64,000 bases of DNA from Gilvibacter sediminis (GTDB taxonomy: Bacteria > Bacteroidota > Bacteroidia > Flavobacteriales > Flavobacteriaceae). The position numbers were made by a program, and so were the translations under genes. Below, piece by piece: positions 49,309 through 57,427 of this stretch; positions within the stretch are counted from its first letter, which is position 1, and each line of letters starts with the position of its first letter. The notes under the pieces were generated by a model, which was not told the DNA's origin, did not search any database, and saw nothing but the letters and a program-made list of their open reading frames with translations. The stretch is from contig NZ_JAQQTE010000001.1 of assembly GCF_028561565.1 (NCBI RefSeq), positions 367,717 through 431,716 on the forward strand, written 5' to 3'.

Positions 49309-49380
49309 CGAATGGCTAATTCGTTAATACTTTTTAATTTTTTAAGAGTGACTACAGGCGTAGCTAGCCACCGTCGAGGC

Positions 49381-49424
49381 GGCAGTTGAAAATGACTACT
49401 TGGGTAACTGCCAGTCCTTTTTTA
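49381..49424 (+). terminator. Second hairpin and T run upstream of recA
   Basis: GGCAGTT/AACTGCC (49381-49387 with 49406-49412), 18-nt loop, and a T run at 49418-49423. It could end a further small transcript from about 49345, or attenuate a leader reading into recA. Confidence 0.4.
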
Positions 49425-49581
49425 TTTACCATTTCGGTTTGTTTAACATATTTCACAGCAATGAATTTTCCCTTTGTATCTGATAGACTGTAAATTCATA
49501 AATGGTTGCGTGATTTGATTGAAATTAAGTAAAAGAAGTAGTATTTTAGCCTTCTATCTTCAACCACATTATACTGCCGAT

Positions 49582-50589
49582 ATGAGTAACGAAAAAGACG
49601 CCAAATTAAAAGCCTTAAAATTAACTTTAGACAAGCTTGACAAGACCTACGGAAAAGGTACGGTCATGAAAATGGGAGACGCTGCTGTTCAGCAAGTTGA
49701 CGCCATTTCAACAGGCTCATTAGGGTTAGATTTAGCCTTAGGCGTTGGTGGATTACCCAAGGGAAGGATCATCGAGATTTACGGTCCGGAATCTTCAGGT
49801 AAAACCACGCTTACTTTGCACGCCATTGCAGAGGCTCAAAAAGATGGTGGTATTGCAGCATTTATTGATGCAGAACACGCATTTGATCGTTATTACGCAG
49901 AAAAGTTAGGAGTGGATATTGAGAACCTGATTATCTCTCAACCAGATAACGGTGAGCAGGCCTTGGAGATCGCTGATAATTTGATCCGTTCTGGCGCTAT
50001 TGACATTATTGTTATTGACTCTGTGGCGGCATTGACGCCAAAAAGTGAGATTGAAGGAGAAATGGGTGAGTCTAAAGTAGGACTTCACGCCCGCCTGATG
50101 TCTCAAGCCTTGAGAAAACTCACCGGATCCATCAGCAAAACAAATTGTACGGTGATCTTTATCAACCAGCTTCGTGAGAAGATCGGAGTCATGTTTGGTA
50201 ATCCAGAAACCACCACAGGAGGTAACGCCTTGAAATTCTATTCTTCGGTACGTATCGATATCCGCAGATCTACTCAGATCAAAGATTCAAACAGCGCTGT
50301 TATTGGAAACAAAACTCGAGTTAAAGTGGTGAAGAACAAGGTGGCTCCACCCTTTAGAACCGCAGAGTTTGACATCATGTACGGAACTGGTGTTTCTAAA
50401 GCTGGAGAGATCATTGACCTAGGCGTAGACTACGAGATCGTGAAGAAAAGCGGTTCCTGGTTTAGCTATGATGGCACCAAATTGGGTCAAGGTAGAGATG
50501 CCGTAAAAACACTTCTCAAAGACAATCCAGATCTTATGGATGAACTCGAGGCCAAAATCAAAGAGGCCATCGCGATCATCAATGAATAA
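49582..50589 (+). CDS. recA: Recombinase RecA
   Basis: A 335-residue strand-exchange protein and SOS co-protease. The ATG at 49582 is used because conservation begins there; the frame is open 21 codons upstream but without family sequence. Walker A is GPESSGKT (68-75). The conserved LRxKIG-type loop ([17 protein letters not shown]) and DNA-binding loops are present. The C-terminal tail is short and less acidic than in enterobacteria. It is followed by an ECF sigma gene after 138 bp. Confidence 0.97.
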   Translation: MSNEKDAKLKALKLTLDKLDKTYGKGTVMKMGDAAVQQVDAISTGSLGLDLALGVGGLPKGRIIEIYGPESSGKTTLTLHAIAEAQKDGGIAAFIDAEHAFDRYYAEKLGVDIENLIISQPDNGEQALEIADNLIRSGAIDIIVIDSVAALTPKSEIEGEMGESKVGLHARLMSQALRKLTGSISKTNCTVIFINQLREKIGVMFGNPETTTGGNALKFYSSVRIDIRRSTQIKDSNSAVIGNKTRVKVVKNKVAPPFRTAEFDIMYGTGVSKAGEIIDLGVDYEIVKKSGSWFSYDGTKLGQGRDAVKTLLKDNPDLMDELEAKIKEAIAIINE

Positions 50590-50607
50590 AATTTTATACT
50601 TTCATAC

Positions 50608-50660
50608 GCAACCTTAGCGGAGTTTTATCATCTACACATTGACTCCGAGACTATGGTTGC
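50608..50660 (+). promoter_or_regulatory. Two-tier hairpin between recA and the ECF sigma gene
   Basis: Outer arms GCAACC/GGTTGC (50608-50613, 50655-50660) and inner arms GGAGT/ACTCC (50619-50623, 50642-50646). No T run follows, so it may be a leader structure rather than a terminator. Confidence 0.35.
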
Positions 50661-50727
50661 TCACTGTGCAGCAGGGGAACTAAGTTGAACCATGCTTACG
50701 TGTTAGTAATAAAATTCGCGGATCAAA

Positions 50728-51270
50728 GTGGCTCTGGAAGCACTTATAGACAGATGTAAAAACAACGAAGCCAAAGCTCAGGGCGAGCTTTATCAGTTGT
50801 ATTCTGCCAAATTATTTTCGGTTTGTCTCAAGTACTCGCGCAATTATACCGAGGCACAAGACAACCTGCAAGACGCTTTCATAACCATTTTTAAGACCAT
50901 TGGTCAATTTAAACACAAAGGTTCTTTTGAAGGTTGGTTAAAGCGTGTTACTGTAAACACTGTGCTGCAAAAATACCGCAAGCAACGGGTTTTTGACTTG
51001 GTCAATGAGCAGCAAATAGAAGCAGTAGACGAGCAAGTAGAGGATACGACAGTTCCCTTGGATTATCTCTTAAAAATCATTCAAGAGCTACCAGACAGAT
51101 ACCGTTTGGTGTTTAACCTCTATGCGATGGATGGATACTCGCACAACGATATTGCAGAAATGCTAGATATTTCTGCTGGAACCTCTAAATCAAACCTGGC
51201 ACGAGCTAGGATGATTTTAAAAACAAAGATTACGGCTTATAACAGCAATAGTTCGGCCGAAGGATATTAA
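50728..51270 (+). CDS. ECF-type RNA polymerase sigma factor
   Basis: A 180-residue sigma-70 family protein starting with GTG. Region 2 (about 24-92) contains YSRNYTEAQDNLQDAFITIF, which binds core polymerase and the -10 element. Region 4 (about 115-170) contains the helix-turn-helix SHNDIAEMLDISAGTSKSNL. Region 3 is absent, as in all ECF sigmas. It is 3 nt upstream of a membrane protein likely to be its anti-sigma or sensor partner. The target promoters are unknown. Confidence 0.93.
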   Translation: MALEALIDRCKNNEAKAQGELYQLYSAKLFSVCLKYSRNYTEAQDNLQDAFITIFKTIGQFKHKGSFEGWLKRVTVNTVLQKYRKQRVFDLVNEQQIEAVDEQVEDTTVPLDYLLKIIQELPDRYRLVFNLYAMDGYSHNDIAEMLDISAGTSKSNLARARMILKTKITAYNSNSSAEGY

Positions 51271-51273
51271 ACA

Positions 51274-52821
51274 ATGAGCGATAAAAAGCACATAGATAGA
51301 ATTTTTCAAGAGGGCTTCAAAGACTTTGAAGCAACCCCTCCACCAGAGGTGTGGGAGGGCATTCAGGCTGCTCTTAAGAAGGAAGAAAAGGAAGATCGCA
51401 AGATCATCCCGATCTGGTGGCGTGCTGGTGGTGTTGCGGCCTTACTCGCCTTGCTTTTGACAGTTGGCGGTGTTTTCTGGCCGGATTCAGAACCTGCCAA
51501 TTCGTTTTCTACGGAAGATAATATTCCTGCAGAACAAACTGAGGATGCAACTGGTCAAGACCAAAAACCGTCTACCGACTTGTTGTTAGACAATGGTTCC
51601 ATTGATGCTGTTGCGGATGGGCCGAATGATGGAGCAACTGAAGGTACTATTGAACAAGCTTCGGAGGCAGACGCCAAACGATTGGTAGCAGATCAAAAAG
51701 ATGCGGTGGCTACTCAAGGCACACAGCAAACCAACATCCAAAAAGGTATAGACAAAACAGCTTTAGATACTGCTTTTGACGCCCAAACCACAGGCGTTGC
51801 CACTACAGATAGCACAAAAGACACTAACGATAACGAACAAGATACAGGGCAAACCACTACGGCTGTAGCGGGAGGCGCTGATACCCAAACTACAGTTGTG
51901 GATGATAAAACGGCTGATACCTTGCTAGAGAGTCAAACCGGAGGTGCCACAACTACTGCAGTGACCGTTGATGAAGAAATTTCTAAAGACCCAGAAGTCA
52001 GTGATGACCAAGAGGGCAAGATTTCCATCTTTGACGCCATTGAAGACCAAAAAGATACCGAAACAGCCCTTGAGCTCAACGATCAAGATAATCTTGATCA
52101 ACGCTGGAGTGTTGTGCCACAGGCGGCTCCTGTGGTTTACGGTTCTTTTGGGGAAGGATCTACTGTAGGTTCAGAATTTGCTGATAACAGCACCTCTGCA
52201 GATGCCAATTTAAGTTATGGGGTACAAGTTCAGTATCAGGTAAATAATAGGTTGGCGGTACGATCTGGGGTGAATCGAGTGAACCTCAGCGTAAACACCA
52301 ACGACATTGAGTTTGCAGTTGCTCCTGCAGCTTTTAATGTAGGTTCAAAATTTGTCAACGGACAGGTTGCTTATTCGGTAGGTGATAAAGGAACTTTGGC
52401 AAATCGTTTTGCCCAAGCGGCACCGACGGAAGGTTTAGACATCCCTCCTATTGACGCTTTTGAAGGTTTCCTAAATCAGCAGTTTGAGTATTGGGAAGTG
52501 CCGCTAGAATTATCCTATGCGGTAGTGAACAATCGTTTTAAGGTTAATGTATTTGGTGGATTCAGTACGCTTTTCTTACAAGACAATTCTATAACCGCCG
52601 TAAGCGGTCAACGCGAAACCACTTTGGGTAGTGTTGGAAACTTGAACAGCTTGAGCTTCACAACCAACGTGGGGATGGGCTTACAATATGACATTAGCAA
52701 GCGCTTTGCGATCAACGTGGAGCCTGTATTTAAATATCAACTCAATCCGTATTCAGATTCCAGTATAGGTTCTCAACCCTATTATATGGGAGTCTACAGC
52801 GGTTTGAGATTCAGCTTTTAG
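51274..52821 (+). CDS. Putative anti-sigma factor with periplasmic linker and outer-membrane barrel
   Basis: A 515-residue protein. The cytoplasmic head (1-47, HIDRIFQEGFKDFEATPPP) resembles the short anti-sigma tails beside Bacteroidota ECF sigmas. It is followed by one inner-membrane helix (about 48-69) and a low-complexity acidic Asp/Thr/Gln/Ala linker of about 215 residues. A C-terminal region (about 285-515) of amphipathic beta strands ends in Phe (GLRFSF), the signal for outer-membrane barrel assembly. If read correctly, one chain spans both membranes. It is in an operon with the sigma gene and closed by a terminator. Confidence 0.75.
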   Translation: MSDKKHIDRIFQEGFKDFEATPPPEVWEGIQAALKKEEKEDRKIIPIWWRAGGVAALLALLLTVGGVFWPDSEPANSFSTEDNIPAEQTEDATGQDQKPSTDLLLDNGSIDAVADGPNDGATEGTIEQASEADAKRLVADQKDAVATQGTQQTNIQKGIDKTALDTAFDAQTTGVATTDSTKDTNDNEQDTGQTTTAVAGGADTQTTVVDDKTADTLLESQTGGATTTAVTVDEEISKDPEVSDDQEGKISIFDAIEDQKDTETALELNDQDNLDQRWSVVPQAAPVVYGSFGEGSTVGSEFADNSTSADANLSYGVQVQYQVNNRLAVRSGVNRVNLSVNTNDIEFAVAPAAFNVGSKFVNGQVAYSVGDKGTLANRFAQAAPTEGLDIPPIDAFEGFLNQQFEYWEVPLELSYAVVNNRFKVNVFGGFSTLFLQDNSITAVSGQRETTLGSVGNLNSLSFTTNVGMGLQYDISKRFAINVEPVFKYQLNPYSDSSIGSQPYYMGVYSGLRFSF

Positions 52822-52874
52822 GTTAGTTTTTTAGTTGGTTAGGTTAGTTATTGCGCTCGCAATAATGCCTTAAG

Positions 52875-52907
52875 GCCGCTCTCCGCTACGAGAGCGGCTA
52901 TTTTTTT
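52875..52907 (+). terminator. Strong terminator after the sigma/barrel operon
   Basis: Perfect 9-bp stem GCCGCTCTC/GAGAGCGGC (52875-52883 with 52890-52898), 6-nt loop, then seven T within the end of the converging PlsC gene. Confidence 0.9.
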
Positions 52908-53671
52908 AGCAATTTTTGAACTTCGAGTTCTTTTAAGATCAATTCTCTAGTCTGATTTCTGAGTTCTTGCTTTTGCCGCAGTTCCATGCCGGCTGTTGGA
53001 ATAGTAGGAAGTACAAGTGCCCTCATCTTTCCCGGAGCCCCTCCGAAAAAACGAAAAGGAAAACGCTTTTTGTTGTCGTAAAATACCAGTGGAGCGATAG
53101 GAATCTGATGTTCTATAGCCAAACGGAAAGCTCCGTCTTTAAAGCTATCCAAAATGACGGATTCATCATCAGGCACACCGCCCTCAGGAAATATACAGAT
53201 GCTCAAACCATTATTGAGTCGCTCTTGCGCCTGCTGAAAAACAGCCTTTCTACTTTGTGCGTTACTGCGATCTACCAAAATACAGGTCCGTTTGTAAAAA
53301 AATCCAAAAACAGGTATCGATGAAAGCTCCTTTTTTCCAACAAATACAAAAGGACGCCCTACAGCGTGCAGCATAAGCATGATATCGGTCATGGACTGGT
53401 GATTGGCCACAAACATATAACTCTGGTCTTTATTGTGTCTTTCTAAGCGTTTTACGTTCGGCCAAAAACCCATTCCAATAAGAACGAACCGGCCCCATCC
53501 GCGGGCTATTTTAAAATAAAGTGGATACCATGCATCTCTGGAAATAAGAATCAGTAATACCGGAAAAAGCACCACGATAGGCAGGGCGACCAGAAGGTAA
53601 AACCATATCCGCCATAAAATCTTAAAAGGGGCGCCGATCCAATGCATGAGGCTCAAAAATAAAAATTCCAA
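52898..53671 (-). CDS. 1-acyl-sn-glycerol-3-phosphate acyltransferase (second PlsC-type)
   Basis: A 257-residue inner-membrane acyltransferase with an N-terminal hydrophobic region (about 5-45, two segments). It has the HxxxxD box NHQSMTDI and FPEGGVPDDE in place of the standard FPEGTRS. That change in the substrate-binding box suggests a different acceptor from the 2.1-kb PlsC, or simply family variation. The terminator of the converging sigma operon overlaps its stop. Confidence 0.87.
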   Translation of the reverse strand: MEFLFLSLMHWIGAPFKILWRIWFYLLVALPIVVLFPVLLILISRDAWYPLYFKIARGWGRFVLIGMGFWPNVKRLERHNKDQSYMFVANHQSMTDIMLMLHAVGRPFVFVGKKELSSIPVFGFFYKRTCILVDRSNAQSRKAVFQQAQERLNNGLSICIFPEGGVPDDESVILDSFKDGAFRLAIEHQIPIAPLVFYDNKKRFPFRFFGGAPGKMRALVLPTIPTAGMELRQKQELRNQTRELILKELEVQKLLKK

Positions 53672-53710
53672 ATCAGTTCTAATTCATTAGAGCAAACTTT
53701 GTAAAAAAAG

Positions 53711-53718
53711 TAACTTTG
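53711..53718 (+). promoter_or_regulatory. trpS promoter -7 element, TAACTTTG
   Basis: Exact TAnnTTTG match, 14 nt before the trpS ATG. Confidence 0.6.
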
Positions 53719-53732
53719 CCAAAAACATCACT

Positions 53733-54701
53733 ATGGCTCGAATTTTAACCGGCGTTCAAAGTACAGGCACTCCGCATTTGGGGAACTTACTCGGTGCTAT
53801 TTTGCCAGCGATTCAAATGGCAGAATCGCCAGAGAACGAATCTTTTCTATTCATTGCAGACATGCACTCTTTAACACAGATCAAAGATGCTGCAACGCTT
53901 AGAGACAATACCTATCGTACTGCAGCAGCTTGGCTAGCATGCGGCTTGGATATTGAAAAGACGGTTTTTTACAGACAAAGTGATGTTCCACAAGTGACCG
54001 AGTTGGCTTGGTATCTGGGATGTTTCTTCCCCTACCAACGTTTAACCTTGGCACACTCTTTTAAGGACAAGGCAGATCGATTGGAAGATGTCAATTCCGG
54101 GATCTTTACTTATCCTATGTTGATGGCTGCAGATATTTTGGCCTACGATGCTGAGATTGTTCCTGTGGGGAAAGATCAGCAACAGCACTTGGAATTCACT
54201 CGTGATGTTGCCAGCAGATTCCACGCCAAAATGGGCGAGTGTTTTGTGCTACCAGAAACGGAATTACAAAAAGACACCATGTACGTTCCAGGCACCGACG
54301 GCAATAAGATGAGTAAGTCTAGAGAGAATACCATTAATATCTTTTTGGCCGATAAGAAATTGCGCAAACAGATCATGGGCATCCAAACAGACAGTACGCC
54401 TTTAGAAGATCCTAAAGATCCAGATACTTGTAATGTTTTTGCCTTGTACTCTTTAATGGCTACTGCAGATCAAACCGAGGAAATGGCTGCGAAATACCGC
54501 GCTGGAGGCTTTGGATACGGTCATGCAAAACAAGCGCTCTACGAGTTGATCATTGATAAATTTGCCACAGTTCGCGAGCGTTTCAATTACTATATGGACA
54601 ATTTGGGCGAGATCGATGCAGCCTTGGCCGTAGGTGCAGCGAAAGCGAGCAAAGTGGCCAATGAGGTCATTGGTCGCGTGCGCGAGAAGACTGGTTACTA
54701 G
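53733..54701 (+). CDS. trpS: Tryptophanyl-tRNA synthetase
   Basis: A 322-residue class I synthetase that charges tRNA-Trp. The HIGH-like signature is TGTPHLGNLLG and the KMSKS loop is GNKMSKSREN. Length matches the short bacterial form. It is a single gene with its own promoter; its stop overlaps that of the converging dprA through the shared palindrome CTAG. Confidence 0.96.
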   Translation: MARILTGVQSTGTPHLGNLLGAILPAIQMAESPENESFLFIADMHSLTQIKDAATLRDNTYRTAAAWLACGLDIEKTVFYRQSDVPQVTELAWYLGCFFPYQRLTLAHSFKDKADRLEDVNSGIFTYPMLMAADILAYDAEIVPVGKDQQQHLEFTRDVASRFHAKMGECFVLPETELQKDTMYVPGTDGNKMSKSRENTINIFLADKKLRKQIMGIQTDSTPLEDPKDPDTCNVFALYSLMATADQTEEMAAKYRAGGFGYGHAKQALYELIIDKFATVRERFNYYMDNLGEIDAALAVGAAKASKVANEVIGRVREKTGY

Positions 54702-55804
54702 ACTTTCTTAAAAAGCTGACCAGGAAGCGGCTTGATCCAGCCTTTGAGTTCCATGGACAGCAGCATGGCCGCTAAGTTCCCACTTGGACCTTTCCATAAG
54801 ATTCTCAGCTGTTCAATGTGCATATGTGCGTCTCCATCAAAGAGCGCTAAAAGCATCTGTTCTTCTGGTTTTAATACTTCAAGAATCCGCAAAGGCAGTT
54901 TTGTTTGGACTTCAGAGGGATCTTGATCCCAACCCAGATCGCTCACTAAATCTTCAACAGAGGTATATACCTGCGCAAGCTGTTTGGATATAAGACTGTT
55001 GCAGCCCGCGCTTTGGGAATCGGTCAATCTGCCGGGTACCGCATAAACCTCACGGTTATAAGAGAAGGCCATCTCCGCAGTGGTCAAACTTCCTCCGCGC
55101 TCTGCAGATTCGACCACAATGGTGGCTGTTGAGAGTCCGGCAATGATCCTGTTGCGTCTTATAAAATAGCGGTTGTGAAATCCGGCATTGATCAAAGTCT
55201 CTGAAAGCAATCCTCCTTGTTGCGCTATCTGTCCGGCGATCTTAGTATGCCTTTTGGGGTAAACCTGATCCAGACCTTGTGCTAAGCAAGCCACGGTCTG
55301 CATTCCATTGGCCAATGCAGCTTGATGTGCGGTCACATCAATTCCAAAGGCCAAACCAGAAACAATAACAGGGTCATAAGGTCGCAAAGCCTGAACTAGC
55401 GCTGCACACTGTTGTTGACCATAAGTGGTCATTTTGCGTGTGCCAACTATAGATAACCAGCGCCGCTTTTGCCAAGGCGGACGACCTTTGTAAAATAGAA
55501 TAATGGGGCCATCTATGCAGTGTTTTAATTGAGACGGGTAATTGACATCAGTATAGGTCAAACCACTAACGCCGTGTTTATGCATCGCCTCTATTTGTTT
55601 CAACGCTGTGTTTCTCGCTTCTTCCCAGTTCCAATGGGATAAAAGCCGTTGTGGAAACCAGGGTATGGATTTGAGCTGGGTGCTTGTGGCATCAACTACG
55701 GCCTCAGGTTGCTTGAAATAGTTCAATAATTTTTTCGCCAAGGCATTACTCAGCCCTTTCTGGCAATACAAGACCATAACTGGCAGCAGATCAGCAGTGT
55801 TCAA
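54698..55804 (-). CDS. dprA: DNA-processing protein DprA
   Basis: A 368-residue protein with an N-terminal SAM-like helical part (about 1-65), the Rossmann-like DprA core (VSGLAFGIDVTAHQAAL, QGLDQVYPKRHT) and a C-terminal winged-helix-like domain (about 310-368). DprA loads RecA on incoming single-stranded DNA in transformation; its presence with recA does not by itself show competence. The start codon appears to be TTG at 55804, since no in-frame ATG gives the family N-terminus. Confidence 0.93.
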   Translation of the reverse strand: MNTADLLPVMVLYCQKGLSNALAKKLLNYFKQPEAVVDATSTQLKSIPWFPQRLLSHWNWEEARNTALKQIEAMHKHGVSGLTYTDVNYPSQLKHCIDGPIILFYKGRPPWQKRRWLSIVGTRKMTTYGQQQCAALVQALRPYDPVIVSGLAFGIDVTAHQAALANGMQTVACLAQGLDQVYPKRHTKIAGQIAQQGGLLSETLINAGFHNRYFIRRNRIIAGLSTATIVVESAERGGSLTTAEMAFSYNREVYAVPGRLTDSQSAGCNSLISKQLAQVYTSVEDLVSDLGWDQDPSEVQTKLPLRILEVLKPEEQMLLALFDGDAHMHIEQLRILWKGPSGNLAAMLLSMELKGWIKPLPGQLFKKV

Positions 55805-55881
55805 ATTCGATAAAATTGCAGGGGAGGGTCATTAAAATTACGACATAATTACCAGTGTTAATAAGTTCTTAGGTGAGGTAC

Positions 55882-55910
55882 TTGGTGGGATTCAAAAAAT
55901 GCTAAATTTG
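55882..55910 (+). promoter_or_regulatory. Promoter with TTG and TAAATTTG elements, nearly leaderless
   Basis: TTG at 55882-55884, 18 bp, then an exact -7 element TAAATTTG at 55903-55910. The ATG at 55916 follows only 5 nt later, so the transcript probably begins at or beside the start codon. Confidence 0.65.
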
Positions 55911-55915
55911 TTTTT

Positions 55916-56845
55916 ATGCGGCTTGATCAATACATCAGCGATTTACTCTACAGATACGAATGCGTTATTCTGCCTGGATTTGGTGCTTTTCTTACACAGT
56001 ATCAACCAGCAAGGATTCATGAATCTACGGATGCTTTTTATCCACCGAGCAAATTGTTGTCTTTCAATAGACAATTACAATCCAATGACGGCTTGTTGGC
56101 TGATCATATTGCCAAGGCCAAAGATGTTAGTTACGCAGAAGCTTTAGACAGTATCCGCAGCTATACGCGCTTTTTAGAGCATGAATTAGAAGCGGGGAAA
56201 AACATCCTGATTGAGGCTGTTGGTTCTCTTTCTATGGATCAAAACAAGATCAGCTTTGAGCCAACAGCGCAGAATAACTACCTGACGGAATCCTTTGGAC
56301 TGTCGCATTTTGTGCAACCGGCTGTAAATCGCTCTCCAGAGCAGGTTGAGGAAGTTATTACCTCAGAGCCAGAGCCACTACTATTCACCCCTACAAAACA
56401 GCGTCCGGTGTATTTGAGATATGCCGCTATTGGACTTGTAGCGATAGGACTTGCGAGCTTTGGAGGTCTTAAGATTTATGAATCTGGAGTAAAAGAGCAC
56501 AACTACGTGCAAACTCAAGACGCTAAAGACCGCGTTCAGAACAGTATTCAAGAAGCTACTTTTGTGATTAACCCTTTGCCGAGCTTAGAGGTTAATCTTC
56601 CAAAATATCAGGGCAAATACCACATCATTGCTGGAGCATTCCGAGAGGAAGCCAATGCCCACAAAAAAGTAGCTCAGCTTCAAGCTCAAGGCTTTGAAGC
56701 GCGCTTGTTGGGTAAAAACAAATACGGCTTACACCAAGTGAGCTATGAAAGTCACAGTGAGCGTTTAGACGCTTTGCGCGCCCTTAGAATTATCAAGAAC
56801 AGCAACAATAAAGATGCTTGGCTCTTGGTAAAACAGTTCAACTAG
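55916..56845 (+). CDS. HU-CCDC81 and SPOR domain protein
   Basis: A 309-residue fusion. The N-terminal half (about 1-135) holds two HU/IHF-like folds (LYRYECVILPGFGAFL; ILIEAVGSLSMDQ) of the CCDC81-like class. A transmembrane helix (about 165-188) follows, then a periplasmic linker and a SPOR domain (about 232-309, KYHIIAGAFREEANAHKK). SPOR domains bind denuded glycan at the septum. The HU-like part lies on the cytoplasmic side, so it could link DNA or a protein partner to the division-site wall. The family is typical of Bacteroidota. Confidence 0.9.
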   Translation: MRLDQYISDLLYRYECVILPGFGAFLTQYQPARIHESTDAFYPPSKLLSFNRQLQSNDGLLADHIAKAKDVSYAEALDSIRSYTRFLEHELEAGKNILIEAVGSLSMDQNKISFEPTAQNNYLTESFGLSHFVQPAVNRSPEQVEEVITSEPEPLLFTPTKQRPVYLRYAAIGLVAIGLASFGGLKIYESGVKEHNYVQTQDAKDRVQNSIQEATFVINPLPSLEVNLPKYQGKYHIIAGAFREEANAHKKVAQLQAQGFEARLLGKNKYGLHQVSYESHSERLDALRALRIIKNSNNKDAWLLVKQFN

Positions 56846-56880
56846 TCCCCTATTCTTTTTTTCACCAAGTAAATTGGTCT

Positions 56881-56888
56881 TAACTTTG
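56881..56888 (+). promoter_or_regulatory. Thioesterase promoter -7 element, TAACTTTG
   Basis: Exact TAnnTTTG match, 14 nt before the ATG at 56903. Confidence 0.6.
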
Positions 56889-56902
56889 CCAAAATTCTAG
56901 TT

Positions 56903-57415
56903 ATGGAGGCTAAGACACCTAAAGATTCCTGTACCATCATTACCGATTTGGTCCTACCCAGTGAGACCAATCCCTTAGGAAATATGTTTGGAGGCGAACT
57001 ATTGGCTCGTATGGATCGTGCTGCGAGTATCGCTGCAAGACGCCACAGCCGTAGAATTGTGGTAACTGCGTCAGTAAATCACGTGGCCTTTAATAGAACC
57101 ATTCCTTTAGGTAGTGTGGTAACTGTAGAAGCCCGTATTTCTAGAGCGTTTAGAAGCTCTATGGAGATCTTTTTGGATGTTTGGATCGAGGATCGTGAAA
57201 GCGGACTGCGTTCTAAGGCAAACGAGGCTATCTATACTTTTGTCGCTGTAGATGATACCGGCAATCCCGTTCCCGTTCCACCAGTTAAGCCTGAGAGTGA
57301 TCTAGAAATTGAACGCTATGATGCTGCCCTAAGACGCAGACAGCTCAGCTTGGTATTGGCGGGAAAGATCAAACCTTCTGAAGCTACTGAGCTCAAAGCT
57401 TTGTTTACCGAATAA
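56903..57415 (+). CDS. Acyl-CoA thioesterase (hotdog fold)
   Basis: A 170-residue hotdog protein of the YciA/BACH type. It has the catalytic segment NPLGNMFGGELLARMD and NHVAFNRTIPLGSVV, with the conserved Asp-containing helix. It hydrolyses acyl-CoA to free acid and CoA, and may set the size of the CoA pool. The C-terminal extension (about 130-170) is polar. It has its own promoter and converges on the EnvC-like gene. Confidence 0.9.
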   Translation: MEAKTPKDSCTIITDLVLPSETNPLGNMFGGELLARMDRAASIAARRHSRRIVVTASVNHVAFNRTIPLGSVVTVEARISRAFRSSMEIFLDVWIEDRESGLRSKANEAIYTFVAVDDTGNPVPVPPVKPESDLEIERYDAALRRRQLSLVLAGKIKPSEATELKALFTE

Positions 57416-57427
57416 GGATTTCAATAA

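Larger units (their letters stand above)
49024..49581. other. 558-bp non-coding region between trhO and recA
   Basis: No gene is supported here. It contains a structured RNA candidate (49098-49270), its terminator (49271-49308) and a second hairpin with a T run (49381-49424). The stretch 49425-49581 probably holds the recA promoter, but no exact TAnnTTTG match was found there. Confidence 0.6.
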
